The position numbers and the translations under genes are program-made. Under the pieces are notes generated by a model, which had not been told where the DNA came from, did not search any database, and saw only the letters and a program-made list of their open reading frames with translations. This document shows, piece by piece, positions 25,905 through 35,900 of a stretch of DNA of 51,227 bases. The stretch is from Nitrosomonadales bacterium (GTDB lineage: Bacteria; Pseudomonadota; Gammaproteobacteria; Burkholderiales; Gallionellaceae): contig JAHFQY010000015.1 in NCBI GenBank assembly GCA_023259065.1, forward strand, positions 1-51,227, in the 5' to 3' direction. Position 1 is the stretch's first letter. Each line of letters begins with the position of its first letter.

Positions 25905-26702
25905 TTATTTCTCGATCTCGCCGCCACAGTGCGGGCAGGTGGCGTGGCTCTTCTGGCGTGATTGCTCTATCAGTGCGGATGCCAGTATGGCGCTGGGCAA
26001 TGCGAAAAAACCTATGCCCAGCGCGGCAAAGAATGCGGCAATCAGCTTGCCGGCAGTGGTGATCGGGTACATATCCCCGTATCCCACCGTGGTGAGGGTC
26101 ATGATGCCCCACCACAGCGATGCCGGAATGCTGGAGAAGGCAGTCGGCTGGGCTGCGTTTTCTGCAAAATACATCAGCGACGAACTGATGACGAGCAGGA
26201 TAAACATGATGGCGCCGGCGATCATGAACTCGGCTCTCTTCGAGCGTGCCGCCTGCCAGATGTCGTGCATGGCCTGGTTGCAGTGGGGGATGTGCAACAG
26301 GCGCACCACCCTGAACAGCCTGGTGATGCGCAAGAAACGCAAGTCCAGGCTGCCCAGAAGGAAGAGTGAAGGCAGGATGGCGGCAAGATCTACCAGCGCC
26401 ATGGGGCTGAGCAGGTAGCGCAAGCGTCCGGAGGCGTGATTCTGGTAGTGCGGGGTCAGGTCAGACACCCACAGCCGCACCAGGTATTCAATGGCAAACA
26501 GCGCTACAGATAGCAGCTCGAAAGCTATAAAGTAAGCTTTCCATTCGCGATACAGCGGCGCCATGGTTTCAAGCATCATGGCCGCCACATTCAGGATGAT
26601 CAGCGCAGCCATCGCCAGATGAAATGCGGCCGCCCAGCGATCGTTGCTGTGCTGGGCGTAGAGCATCTGGTGCACGCGATGTTTAAGGCCGGGACTGTTC
26701 AT
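25905..26702 (-). CDS. Voltage-gated potassium channel family protein
   Basis: A 265-residue six-segment ion channel. The S4 helix carries arginines at three-residue spacing (LRFLRITRLFRVVRLL, about 122-137). The pore loop has the K+ selectivity filter TVGYGD followed by MYPIT. S5 and S6 flank the pore. The C-terminal tail ends with a single CPHC pair, which could bind metal in a tetramer. The family sets membrane potential or K+ flux; gating stimulus cannot be read here. It is convergent with marR and follows serB on the same strand after 65 bases. Confidence 0.88.
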   Translation of the reverse strand: MNSPGLKHRVHQMLYAQHSNDRWAAAFHLAMAALIILNVAAMMLETMAPLYREWKAYFIAFELLSVALFAIEYLVRLWVSDLTPHYQNHASGRLRYLLSPMALVDLAAILPSLFLLGSLDLRFLRITRLFRVVRLLHIPHCNQAMHDIWQAARSKRAEFMIAGAIMFILLVISSSLMYFAENAAQPTAFSSIPASLWWGIMTLTTVGYGDMYPITTAGKLIAAFFAALGIGFFALPSAILASALIEQSRQKSHATCPHCGGEIEK

Positions 26703-26767
26703 GATGTGATTGTATCAAGCAAGCGGATTGGGTGGATTTGCTGTCCAGGGCATACGCTGCGGCCTGG

Positions 26768-27604
26768 TCAGCCGCCAAACAGGTTGACGATGCCATCCAG
26801 CCCCACGAAATTGAATGCGTAGCTGGCTTGCGAACGCACCACGGGCTTGGCGTGAAAGGCAATGCTGACGCTGGCCTGGGTCATCATCTTGAGGTCGTTG
26901 GCGCCATCGCCCATGGCGATCACCTGTTTGGACTTCAGCTCCAGTTCATCGCGCGTGCGCACCAGCCAGTCGGCCTTGGCCTGCGCATCCACAATATTGC
27001 CCAGCACCTTGCCGGTGAGCTTGCCATGGGCTATCTCCAGCGTGTTGGCATGGGTAAAGTCGAGGCCCAGACGCGCCTTGAGGCGCTCGGTGAAGAAGAC
27101 AAAGCCCCCGGAAACCAGCAGCGTCTTGATGCCATGCTCCTTCAGCTTGAGCAGCATCGCTTCGGCGCCCGGGCTGAGCTGCAGGCGTTCGTCATACACG
27201 CGCTGCAGGGCGCTTTCTTCCAGCCCTTCCAGCAATGCAACACGGCGGCGCAAACTTTCGGCAAAGTCGATTTCGCCGCGCATGGCAGCCTCGGTAATCG
27301 CCGAAACCTGCGGCTTCAGCTGGTACATATCGGCGATTTCATCTATGCACTCTATGGTGATCAGGGTGGAATCCATGTCCATTACCACCAGGCCGAAATC
27401 GGACAGGTGCTGGCTGGGGCGCACAAAGCCATAGTCCAGCTGCTGCTCCCAGCAGTAGGCGGCAACCGCATCGTGCGGGCGCGCATCCACCAAGCGGTGG
27501 CAATGGGGGGCGGTCTGCTCGATGCGCAGGGCGCCGGTCAGCCCCGCAAGATGTTTGAGGTGGGCGGCCGGAATGTCGTGGTTGGCCTGAATGATGAGGT
27601 TCAT
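26768..27604 (-). CDS. serB: Phosphoserine phosphatase SerB
   Basis: A 278-residue HAD-superfamily phosphatase that makes L-serine from phosphoserine, the last step of serine synthesis. The N-terminal 70 residues are an ACT-like domain (MNLIIQANHDIPAAHLKHL). The HAD core has the nucleophile motif VVMDMDSTLI with the cap sequence ECIDEIAD, the SGGF motif (LLVSGGFVFFT) and the final motif GDGANDLKMM. Catalytic residues are complete. Its product is the substrate of CysE encoded in the same window. Confidence 0.95.
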   Translation of the reverse strand: MNLIIQANHDIPAAHLKHLAGLTGALRIEQTAPHCHRLVDARPHDAVAAYCWEQQLDYGFVRPSQHLSDFGLVVMDMDSTLITIECIDEIADMYQLKPQVSAITEAAMRGEIDFAESLRRRVALLEGLEESALQRVYDERLQLSPGAEAMLLKLKEHGIKTLLVSGGFVFFTERLKARLGLDFTHANTLEIAHGKLTGKVLGNIVDAQAKADWLVRTRDELELKSKQVIAMGDGANDLKMMTQASVSIAFHAKPVVRSQASYAFNFVGLDGIVNLFGG

Positions 27605-27664
27605 AAGATTTTCTGTGTTCCTGATAAGCGCTTGCTGGCCGAGATGGCCTGGGGGAAATAATCA

Positions 27665-27686
27665 GGCCGGGAACACGTTCCCGGCC
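27665..27686. repeat. Perfect 10-bp hairpin between the PilZ gene and serB
   Basis: GGCCGGGAAC and GTTCCCGGCC pair perfectly around a 2-base loop, 39 bases downstream of the PilZ stop and 61 bases upstream of serB. It lacks a T-run. This GC-rich palindrome could be a terminator-like structure or a small dispersed repeat. Confidence 0.5.
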
Positions 27687-27724
27687 ACTGCTTGTTGTTG
27701 CCGTGTTGCAGGAGCTGGTATCTG

Positions 27725-28396
27725 TCAGGCGACCTCTCCTGCTTCAGAGAGTGTGTGGACGTAATAATGCAACATCAGCTTGTCATGCTGGCTGGCATTC
27801 TCGAATTCCACGCCGGTTCTGAGGCCGCTCTCTGATTCCGTGACATGCCTGATCGTTGATGCGAGGCTCAGATTTACCTTTTTCCTTTCAAACTCCACCG
27901 GGAGGGTCAGGGTGATTTTGTCCCCGATGCCGCCGATGGGCTTGCTTGAATCAATACCGGCGCCGCCCGCGCTCAAATCCTTGATGACGATGGGCGTGGC
28001 GCTGTCAGCACCGTTGAGCATGATGCTGGCTTCCAGGGAGAGTGCGGCGCGCAGGTGGCTGCGTACAAATTTGACCGCGACAGTAGCGGGGCAGGACAGT
28101 CTGGCATTGAATTGTGCTCCGTCTATTTGCAGCACACTGGAAGTAAACGAGAAATCGTACTTGCCGGTAAAGCCCCTGACAAGATAAGTATCGCCGGCAT
28201 GTATTTCGATTTTCCTGGAGTCTTCCACCAGCAGGGAAACCAGGATGCTTTTCCCGGTAAAGACTGCAACGAACTGCGCCTTGTGGTGCAGCATGTTGCC
28301 CTTGCTGTCCAGCAGTTTCAATTCTATGCCAGGGCGTAGTCGTAGCTCCTGAATATTGACCTCAACCAGCCCATCCGAATTCACTGCGTTACCCAT
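27725..28396 (-). CDS. PilZ-domain c-di-GMP receptor (YcgR-like)
   Basis: A 223-residue cytoplasmic protein with an N-terminal YcgR-N-like beta domain (about 1-105: LRLRPGIELKLLDSKGNMLHH) and a C-terminal PilZ domain (about 108-220). The c-di-GMP binding signature is present in a slightly degenerate form: RSHLRAALSLEASI for the RxxxR arm, and DLSAGGAGI for the D/NxSxxG motif. Proteins of this build act as flagellar brakes or output receptors. No flagellar gene is close. It is the only PilZ receptor among several c-di-GMP enzymes in the window. Confidence 0.82.
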   Translation of the reverse strand: MGNAVNSDGLVEVNIQELRLRPGIELKLLDSKGNMLHHKAQFVAVFTGKSILVSLLVEDSRKIEIHAGDTYLVRGFTGKYDFSFTSSVLQIDGAQFNARLSCPATVAVKFVRSHLRAALSLEASIMLNGADSATPIVIKDLSAGGAGIDSSKPIGGIGDKITLTLPVEFERKKVNLSLASTIRHVTESESGLRTGVEFENASQHDKLMLHYYVHTLSEAGEVA

Positions 28397-28546
28397 TTTC
28401 TACGCCCCCGTTAGAGTTACTGTAAACAAGATGTGGAACCATGGCTCAACTCCCTGCATTTTACATGGGTCGGCAGCAAAAACCACTGTACCCTGGTGGT
28501 GAAAGTGATATCTGAAAGTATGCGTAATGCATGAGTGCGGCTGGCG

Positions 28547-31500
28547 TTAGCGCAACTCATTGAAGAAATTCTTTATCGCCAGCACACGCTGGCTCATGTC
28601 GCCATACTTCAAGTCTATCTTCAGTTTGTCCGGCCCGTTCAGCTTGAAATGGCGCTTGCTCTGGATCAGCGTGATGATCTTCATCGGGTCTATCGGCGGG
28701 TTGGGCACGAACTGGATCTGTATCGCCTCGCCCGAGGCATCCACCTTGATGATGCCGAGCGGCTTGGCCAAAATACGCAAGCGGTGGCAGTCGAGCAGGC
28801 TTTGCGCCGGGGCGGGCAGCAGGCCGAAGCGGTCCACCAGCTCCTGGTGCATCTCGTCCAGATCGTCCGGCGTGGTGCAGTTGGCCAGACGTTTGTACAG
28901 CATCAGGCGCTGGTGGATGTCGCCGCAGTAGTCGTCCGGCAGCAGTGCCGGCGTGTGCAGGTTGATCTCGGTGGTGACGCCCAGCGGGTGCGCCATGTCC
29001 GGCTCGTGGCCCTGCCTGAGCGAGGTGATGGCGGCGTTGAGCATGTCGGTGTAAAGAGAGAAGCCGATCTCCTGCATCTCGCCACTCTGAGATTCGCCCA
29101 GCACTTCGCCTGCACCGCGTATTTCCAGGTCGTGCATGGCAAGGTAGAAACCGCTGCCCAGTTGCTCCATCGCCTGTATCGCCTCCAGGCGCTTCTTCGC
29201 CTGCGAGGTGAGGCCTTCCAGGCTGTCCACCAGCAGGTAGGCGTAGGCCTGGTGGTGCGAACGCCCGACGCGGCCGCGCAGCTGGTGCATCTGCGCCAGG
29301 CCGAAGCGGTCGGCGCGGTTCATGATGATGGTGTTGGCAGTGGGCACGTCGATGCCGGTCTCGATGATGGTGGTGCACAGCAGCACGTTGAAGCGCTGGT
29401 GGTAGAAGTCGCGCATCACCGCTTCCAGGTCGCGCTCGCCCATCTGCCCATGGGCCACTCGGATGCGCGCCTCCGGCAGCAGGTCGGCGAGTTTCTCCGC
29501 CATGTTGGCGATGGTGTCCACCTCGTTGTGCAGGAAATACACCTGGCCGCCGCGCTTGAGTTCGCGCAGCACCGCTTCGCGTATCACGCCCGAGCTGTAG
29601 TTGCTGACAAAGGTCTTGATCGACAAACGCCGCTGCGGCGCGGTGGCGATTACCGAGAAATCACGCAGGCCTTCCAGCGACATTGCCAGCGTGCGCGGAA
29701 TCGGCGTGGCGGTCAGCGTGAGCACATCCACCTCGGCGCGCAGGGCCTTGAGTTTTTCCTTCTGCTGCACGCCAAAGCGGTGTTCCTCATCGATGATCAC
29801 CAACCCCAGGTTGTGGAAATTGATGCCCTTCTGGATCAGTTTGTGCGTGCCGATGATGATGTCGAGCTTGCCTTCTTCCATATCTTTCAGCGCCTGCGTC
29901 TGCTCCTTGGCAGAACGGAAGCGCGACAGCTCGCCTATCTTGATCGGCCAGTCGGCAAAGCGCGTGGAGAAATTCTGGAAGTGCTGCTCCGCCAGCAGGG
30001 TGGTGGGCACCAGCAGCGCCACCTGCTTGCCGTCCATCGCCGCGACGAAGGCGGCGCGCAGGGCCACCTCGGTCTTGCCGAAACCCACATCGCCGCAGAT
30101 GAGCCTGTCCATGGGCTTGCCGCTTTGCAGGTCGGCCACCACCGCCTCGATGGCGGCGGCCTGATCGGCGGTTTCCTCAAAGCCGAAGCCGGCGGCAAAC
30201 GCCTCGTAATCATGCTGGGTGAGCTTGAACTGGTGCCCCTTGCGCGTGGCGCGCTGCGCGTAAAGATTCAATAGTTCGGCGGCGGTGTCGCGCACCTGCT
30301 GCATGGCGCGGCGTTTGGCCTTGTCCCAGGCGCCGCTGCCCAGCTTGTGCAGCGGTGCGGTGTCGGAGGCGCCGCCGCTGTAGCGGCTGATGACATGCAA
30401 TTGCGAAACCGGCACATACAACTTGTCGTCCCCGGCATATTCCAGCAGCAGGAATTCGTTCTCGCCCTCGCCTAGGTCCAGATTCACCAGCCCCTGATAG
30501 CGCGCAATGCCGTGCTGCTCGTGCACCACCGGGTCGCCCGGCTTGAGCTCGGACAGGTCGCGCAGCATGCCCTCCACATTGCTCTTCTTGGCGGCGCGCG
30601 CGGCGCGGCTGCGCGGTTGCGCCGCATACAGCTCGCTCTCGGTGACGATGGCCAGCTGCTCCTCGCTGAGGATGAAACCGTTGCCCAGCGTGGCCACGCT
30701 GAGCATGAACTTGTCGCGGCTGGTCAGGAACTGCGCGTAGTCTTCGCTCAGCGCAGGCGCCAATCCATACTCCTGCAGGTACTCGGCCATGATTTCGCGC
30801 CGCCCCAGGCTGTCGGCGAGCAACAGCACGCGCCCCGGATAGGCTTGCAGGAAATGCTGCAAGGCTAGGGTGGGGATTTCGGCGCGGCGGTTGACGGCGA
30901 TGTCGGGGAGCGGGGCGGTGGCGCACGGAATGAGGTTCTTGGGGGCTCTCTCACCCTCTCCCTCAATCCCTCTCCCGTCAAGGGAGAGGGGAGGTAAGTT
31001 CCCCTCTCCCGCAAGCGGGAGAGGGGGGAGCGTAGCGGAGGGAGAGGGAAGTATGTCGATGCGCGCAAAACTCTTCGCCGCAATAAAAAATTCCTCAGCA
31101 CTCAAAAACAGTTCATGCGGCTCCAGCAACGGCCGTTGCGGATCGCCCCTGAGCAGCTTGTAGCGCGAGGCGGCATCCGTGCTGAAGGTGGCGATGGCGC
31201 CATCCACATCGTGGTGCAAACACAGCGTGGCGGCTTCAGGCAGGTAGTCAAACAGGGTGGCGGTTTTTTCAAAGAACAGCGGCAAATAGTATTCGATGCC
31301 GGCGGGCGCGATGCGCTTGCTCACATCCTTGTAAATGCGCGATTTGGAAGGATCGCCCTCGAAGCGGTCGCGGAAGCTCTGGCGGAAGTGTGCCTGGCCT
31401 TTGTCTTCCAGCGGAAACTCGCGTGCCGGCAGCAAGCGTATCTCCGGCACCGGGTACAGGCTGCGCTGGGTGTCCACGTCAAAGGTGGCAATGGCCTCGA

Positions 31501-32044
31501 TCTCATCATCAAACAGATCGATGCGATAGGGCAGCACGCTGCCCATGGGGAACAGGTCGATCAGGCCGCCGCGCACGCAGTACTCGCCCGGGGTGAGCAC
31601 CTGCTGCACATGGGTGTAGCCCGCCAAAGTCATCTGCTCGCGCAGCGTGTTGAGGTCGAGCTGTTCGCCCTTCTTCAGGAAGAAGGTGTAGGCGGCGAGG
31701 TACTCCAGCGGCGGCAGCGGGTACAGCGCGGTGGTAATCGGTACCACCACCACATCACAGGCGTTGGTGCGGATGTGGTGCAGGGTGGCGAGCCGTTCCG
31801 ACACCAGGTCCTGGTGCGGGGAGAAGTGGTCGTAGGGCAGCGTCTCCCAGTCCGGCAGCAGGTGCACGCGCAGGGCCGGCGAGAAAAATGGAATTTCTTC
31901 CACCAGCCGCTGTGCTTCCAGCGCATTGGCGGCGATCACCACCAGCGGCGAATGTCGTTCCGCGTATTGCGCCAGCGCCAGCGCATCGGATGAACCCTGC
32001 AAGCCGGTGTAGCGCGGTCGGGAGTGTTTGGAGGCAAATAGCAT
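28547..32044 (-). CDS. mfd: Transcription-repair coupling factor Mfd
   Basis: A 1165-residue DNA translocase that removes RNA polymerase stalled at lesions and recruits UvrA. The UvrB-like N-terminal module (about 1-330) is followed by the RNA polymerase-interaction domain around GDPVVHEQHGIARYQGL. The RecG-type motor has Walker A (CGDVGFGKTEVALRAA), the DEEH box (IIDEEHRFGVQQKEK) and TATPIPRTLAMSL. The C-terminal D7 domain ends the chain. Between about residues 330 and 366 is an inserted linker of composition PLAGEGNLPPL/DGRGIEGEGER that is encoded by a palindromic repeat (30945-31052). Domain order and motor are otherwise complete, so the protein is probably functional. Confidence 0.95.
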   Translation of the reverse strand: MLFASKHSRPRYTGLQGSSDALALAQYAERHSPLVVIAANALEAQRLVEEIPFFSPALRVHLLPDWETLPYDHFSPHQDLVSERLATLHHIRTNACDVVVVPITTALYPLPPLEYLAAYTFFLKKGEQLDLNTLREQMTLAGYTHVQQVLTPGEYCVRGGLIDLFPMGSVLPYRIDLFDDEIEAIATFDVDTQRSLYPVPEIRLLPAREFPLEDKGQAHFRQSFRDRFEGDPSKSRIYKDVSKRIAPAGIEYYLPLFFEKTATLFDYLPEAATLCLHHDVDGAIATFSTDAASRYKLLRGDPQRPLLEPHELFLSAEEFFIAAKSFARIDILPSPSATLPPLPLAGEGNLPPLSLDGRGIEGEGERAPKNLIPCATAPLPDIAVNRRAEIPTLALQHFLQAYPGRVLLLADSLGRREIMAEYLQEYGLAPALSEDYAQFLTSRDKFMLSVATLGNGFILSEEQLAIVTESELYAAQPRSRAARAAKKSNVEGMLRDLSELKPGDPVVHEQHGIARYQGLVNLDLGEGENEFLLLEYAGDDKLYVPVSQLHVISRYSGGASDTAPLHKLGSGAWDKAKRRAMQQVRDTAAELLNLYAQRATRKGHQFKLTQHDYEAFAAGFGFEETADQAAAIEAVVADLQSGKPMDRLICGDVGFGKTEVALRAAFVAAMDGKQVALLVPTTLLAEQHFQNFSTRFADWPIKIGELSRFRSAKEQTQALKDMEEGKLDIIIGTHKLIQKGINFHNLGLVIIDEEHRFGVQQKEKLKALRAEVDVLTLTATPIPRTLAMSLEGLRDFSVIATAPQRRLSIKTFVSNYSSGVIREAVLRELKRGGQVYFLHNEVDTIANMAEKLADLLPEARIRVAHGQMGERDLEAVMRDFYHQRFNVLLCTTIIETGIDVPTANTIIMNRADRFGLAQMHQLRGRVGRSHHQAYAYLLVDSLEGLTSQAKKRLEAIQAMEQLGSGFYLAMHDLEIRGAGEVLGESQSGEMQEIGFSLYTDMLNAAITSLRQGHEPDMAHPLGVTTEINLHTPALLPDDYCGDIHQRLMLYKRLANCTTPDDLDEMHQELVDRFGLLPAPAQSLLDCHRLRILAKPLGIIKVDASGEAIQIQFVPNPPIDPMKIITLIQSKRHFKLNGPDKLKIDLKYGDMSQRVLAIKNFFNELR
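30945..31052. repeat. Palindromic repeat element translated inside mfd
   Basis: Two strong hairpins lie in tandem in the mfd coding sequence: CCCTCTCCC/GGGAGAGGG (30968-30990, 5-base loop) and CCCCTCTCCCGC/GCGGGAGAGGGG (31001-31026, 12-bp perfect stem, 2-base loop). They are flanked by further CCCTCTC and GGAGAGGG copies. The composition is unlike the rest of mfd and matches the GAGAGGG-type palindromic repeats usually found between genes. The frame stays open and adds about 36 residues rich in Gly, Glu, Pro and Leu. Confidence 0.85.
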
Positions 32045-32056
32045 GTATGAACGGGG

Positions 32057-32830
32057 TTAAATATTTCTGTTCTTCTTGATCAGGTCGTAGGCGAGCTGTA
32101 TTTCTTTCGCCTGCTCGGTCGCCATGGCAATCATGTCCTCGGGCACGCCCTGTCCCATCAGCTTGTCGGGATGGTATTGGCTCATCAGCTTGCGGTAGGC
32201 GCGCTTGATTTCCTGGTCGCTGCTGTCCTTGTTTACGCCCAGTGCCTTGTAGGCATCCTCAAGCGCGGAAGCCGAGCTTGCCTGTCCACCGGCAAAATGG
32301 GATTGGTTCAGCACCATGTTCAGCATGTGCTGGAAGGTGGCCTGGTCATAGCCCAGATGGCCGGCTATGTCCGCGAGCAGCGCTTCCTCGGCCGGATGCA
32401 TATGCCCGTCCGCCACCGCCATGACGATCAGGTAAACCAGCAATACCTGCTTCAGGTTTTTGGTGTGACCGCAAATCGACATGAATCGCTGGTAAGTCGG
32501 GGTGATGTCAAACGCCGGGTCGGCGCCCTGCTTGAACAGTGCGATGGCGCGCAGGCGATGCTCCGGAGTCATGCCCAGCTTTTGCATGAACTCTTCGACA
32601 TGATTGATCTCGTCTTGCGAGACATGGCCATCGGCCTTGGCCAGCTTGCCCATCGAGATAAAAACCGTTTCCAGAAACACGGTCTGGCGCAGCAGGTTCT
32701 GCAGCGGGTTGGCGCCGCCTGAGCCATATGCGCGCACCCGGTCAATAAACGATCCGATGAAAAAACCTAGCAGTGCACCGATGAATCCGAAAAGGATATA
32801 GCCAGAAAAAATTCCGATTAGCTTGAACAA
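32057..32830 (-). CDS. djlA: DjlA-like membrane co-chaperone (TerB plus J-domain)
   Basis: A 257-residue type III membrane J-protein. One N-terminal membrane segment (GYILFGFIGALLGFFIGSFI) precedes a TerB-like helical domain (about 55-175: GKLAKADGHVSQDEINHVEEFMQ). The C-terminal J-domain (about 190-257) has the HPD motif (MSQYHPDKLMGQG). This is the DjlA order; DjlA works with DnaK and affects envelope stress and capsule control in E. coli. TTG 32830 with an upstream GGAG is preferred because it aligns the membrane segment with the N-terminus as in DjlA; a longer TTG start at 32875 is possible. It is 12 bases before mfd and likely cotranscribed. Confidence 0.85.
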   Translation of the reverse strand: MFKLIGIFSGYILFGFIGALLGFFIGSFIDRVRAYGSGGANPLQNLLRQTVFLETVFISMGKLAKADGHVSQDEINHVEEFMQKLGMTPEHRLRAIALFKQGADPAFDITPTYQRFMSICGHTKNLKQVLLVYLIVMAVADGHMHPAEEALLADIAGHLGYDQATFQHMLNMVLNQSHFAGGQASSASALEDAYKALGVNKDSSDQEIKRAYRKLMSQYHPDKLMGQGVPEDMIAMATEQAKEIQLAYDLIKKNRNI

Positions 32831-32936
32831 GACAACTCCAGGGTGAAAAGAATATGCGGAAAACTGCCACAACAATGGCCGGCATTATACCTTTGCTGCA
32901 GCACCAGCCGCTTCGGGAAAAGCAGGCCCGGGCGGG

Positions 32937-35900
32937 CTACACCGGCGGCTGGTAAAAACGGAAGATGCCGCGCCCCTGTTCCTTGGCGGCATACATTGCG
33001 TTGTCGGCGCACCTGATCAAGGCCTCGTCACTGTCGGCGTCTGCGGGGTAGAACGCGATACCGGTGCTGCTGCCTATGCTGACTTCATGACCCTGCAGGT
33101 TAAAGGGCTGGGCCAGGGTGGAGGTGATTTTCTCTGCGATCAGGGCCGCGTCCTGTTTGCCATGCACGTGTGGCAACAACACCGTGAATTCATCGCCGGC
33201 CAGGCGCGATACCGTATCGGTTGCGCGCACACAGGCGCCCAGGCGTTGTGCCACGGCTTGTAGCAGCAAGTCCCCGATCTGGTGGCCTAGCGTGTCATTC
33301 ACCGCTTTGAAGCGGTCAAGATCGATGAACATCAAGGCGCAGGCAAGGTTGTCGCGTTTTGCCTGATTCAGAACCTGATGCAGGCGGTCGTGAAACAGTG
33401 CGCGATTGGGTAGCGCGGTCAGCGCGTCAAAATGGGCCATGTACTGGATGCGGGCTGCAATTTCCTTTTGCGCACTGATATCGTCCAAGATAGAAATGTA
33501 GTGGGTGATCTTTCCCTCTTCATTGATAATTGGCGTAATAGTCTGCTGCACGGTAAACAGCATGCCGGTCTTGTGTTTCTCAACAGATTCATTGCTCCAG
33601 ATTTTTCCCTTTTGAATTGTTTCCCACAGGGCCTGGTAATAGCTGGAATCCTGTTTCCCAGACTTGAGCAGCGCGGGTGATCGGCCTATGGACTCCTCAG
33701 CGGTATAGCCGGTAAGACGGATAAAGGCGTTGTTGATCCACTGGATGCGGCCGGCAGGGTCGGTAATAAAGATGGCATTGCCTGCGGATGCCAATGCCGA
33801 GCTGAGCAAGCGCAGTTTTTCCTGATCCATGGCCATTTCCAGTGCCACGCAGATACGGCTGGCAACACCGGATAATCGTTGTATGGAAACAGCATCGTCA
33901 AAATCATGTTCATGTCTTGAGTGCAGCATCAGCGCACCATAAACTTCACCGCGCACGACAAGCGGCATGCCTACGATGGCTTTGACATCGTAACGCTCGG
34001 CGGTGTCGCGCCAGGGCCTGAAATTGGTATCTGTAACCTTGAAAATCTGCACCTGGCCACTGCGGATGCAGCTGCCCATGGGGCCCCTGCCCTGCGGGGT
34101 GTCATCCCAGCGTAGTCCTGTCTGCAGTAATTTGTGCAAATATTTCTCTGCATTATCGGACTGGGCGGCAATGGAGATTTTTCCCTCCTCCTCCTTTTCT
34201 CCCAGCCAGGCAAAGTCATAATTGAATAGCTGAACCACTTCATTGCAGATGAAGTGCAGCAATCCTGACAGGCTGTTGCTGCGCAACACTTGCTGGTCGA
34301 TATGGTGCAGCAGGGTTTCTTCGGCCTCCAGCTTCTTGCGCGTGGTTATATCTGCGGCATAGATGGCAATCTGGCTTACCTTGCCCTGCGCATCCAGAAC
34401 CGGATACAGAGTTTGATCCAGGTACAGCCCGTTGTGCTCATCCTGAAACTGGACACGTTGGCTGGTGCGAATGACTTCGTCCACCTTTTTCTTGCGGCTC
34501 GCTGCAACTTGGGCGGGAATGAAGTCGTACAAATTGCGACCTAACATTTCTTCCGGGTGTTTGTTCAGGCGTGTTGCGGCAACATTATTGATTGACTGTA
34601 TCGTGCCATCTACATCCATGAGTATGGCCGTCTCAGTGGTGGCATTCAGCAAGGCGCGGGCCGTTTCTGCACTGGCTCTCAAAGCCTCCTGTGTCGCCTT
34701 GCGCTCGCTGATGTCACGCACCACACTGAGGGTGGCCTGTTGCTCGTTATATTCAATTATGCGTGCACTTACCTCGACAGGTATTTTGCGCCCATCCTTG
34801 CTTAGGTGTACGGTTTCAAAAGTGATCTTTCCCTGGGATTTGAGTAGCTCACTGTGTTCCTGATATTCGCTGGCGCCCTTTTCATCATTGACGTCTTCAG
34901 GTGAGATTTGCAAAAGCTCCTCGCGGCTATACCCAAGGCGATCACAGAACACCTGATTTACCTCCACAAAGCGCCCGCTTGTGTCATGAATAACTATGGC
35001 ATCGGCAACATTGTTGAACACCATCTGGAACATTTCTTTGGCGCGCACTCGTTCTATGTCAGCTTGTTTCTGTGTTGTGATGTCCTGCACTGTGCCGAGT
35101 GAACGTACGGGTTTTCCATCATCGTCATAAAATGTTTCACCACACTCGATGACATGCTTGATGCGGCCATCAGCAAACAGCAAACGGTGCTCGATATTGT
35201 AGGGGGTGTGGTTTCTGACCGATTCCGAATAGGCCAGATCAACACTGCTGCGATCCTGTGGGTGTATTGCGTTAAGGAATGCTGCATAAGAGGCACCGAG
35301 GGCAGAAGGTTCAATTTCGAAGATATGGAAAATTTCCTCAGACCAGCTTAACTCCTGGGTAAGCAAATCAAGATCCCAGCTGCCCAGGTGCACCAGGTGT
35401 TGTGCTTGTTGCAATTGTGCCTGGCTATGGTGTAAGGCTGCTTCAGCCATTTTTTGTTTGCTGATGTCGCTAAAGGCAACCACCGCGCCGGATGGTTTTC
35501 CATCGCGCATGATAGGAGAGGCGCTGACATCGACATAGAAGTACGAGCTGTCTTTGCGCCAGAAAACCTGGGTGTTGCTGCGCAGGGTTTTTGCCGATTC
35601 GATAACCTGGTAAATTTCGCAGTCATCCAATGTAAGATTGGAGCCATCTGCCCGGTGATGATGCAGCAACTCATGCGCCCGTTGCCCCAAAAGTTCGTTG
35701 CGCGCCCAACCCAGCAAGCGCTCGGCCTCGGGGTTCAGAAAGGTGATCCTCCCCTCCTGGTCCACTACAAAAATGCCCTCGGCCAGAGTGTCTGTAATTT
35801 CCTTTAGGCATTTTTCATTTTCGATTGCCGCCTTGAGCAAGCTTCTCTGACGCACTATGGTGTAGGAGAGATAAAAAGCAAAAACGGCAATTACAACAAG

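Noticed and set aside
28535-30274. 579-codon plus-strand frame across mfd
   Set aside because: Mfd motor motifs are on the other strand in this stretch; the frame has shadow-type composition.
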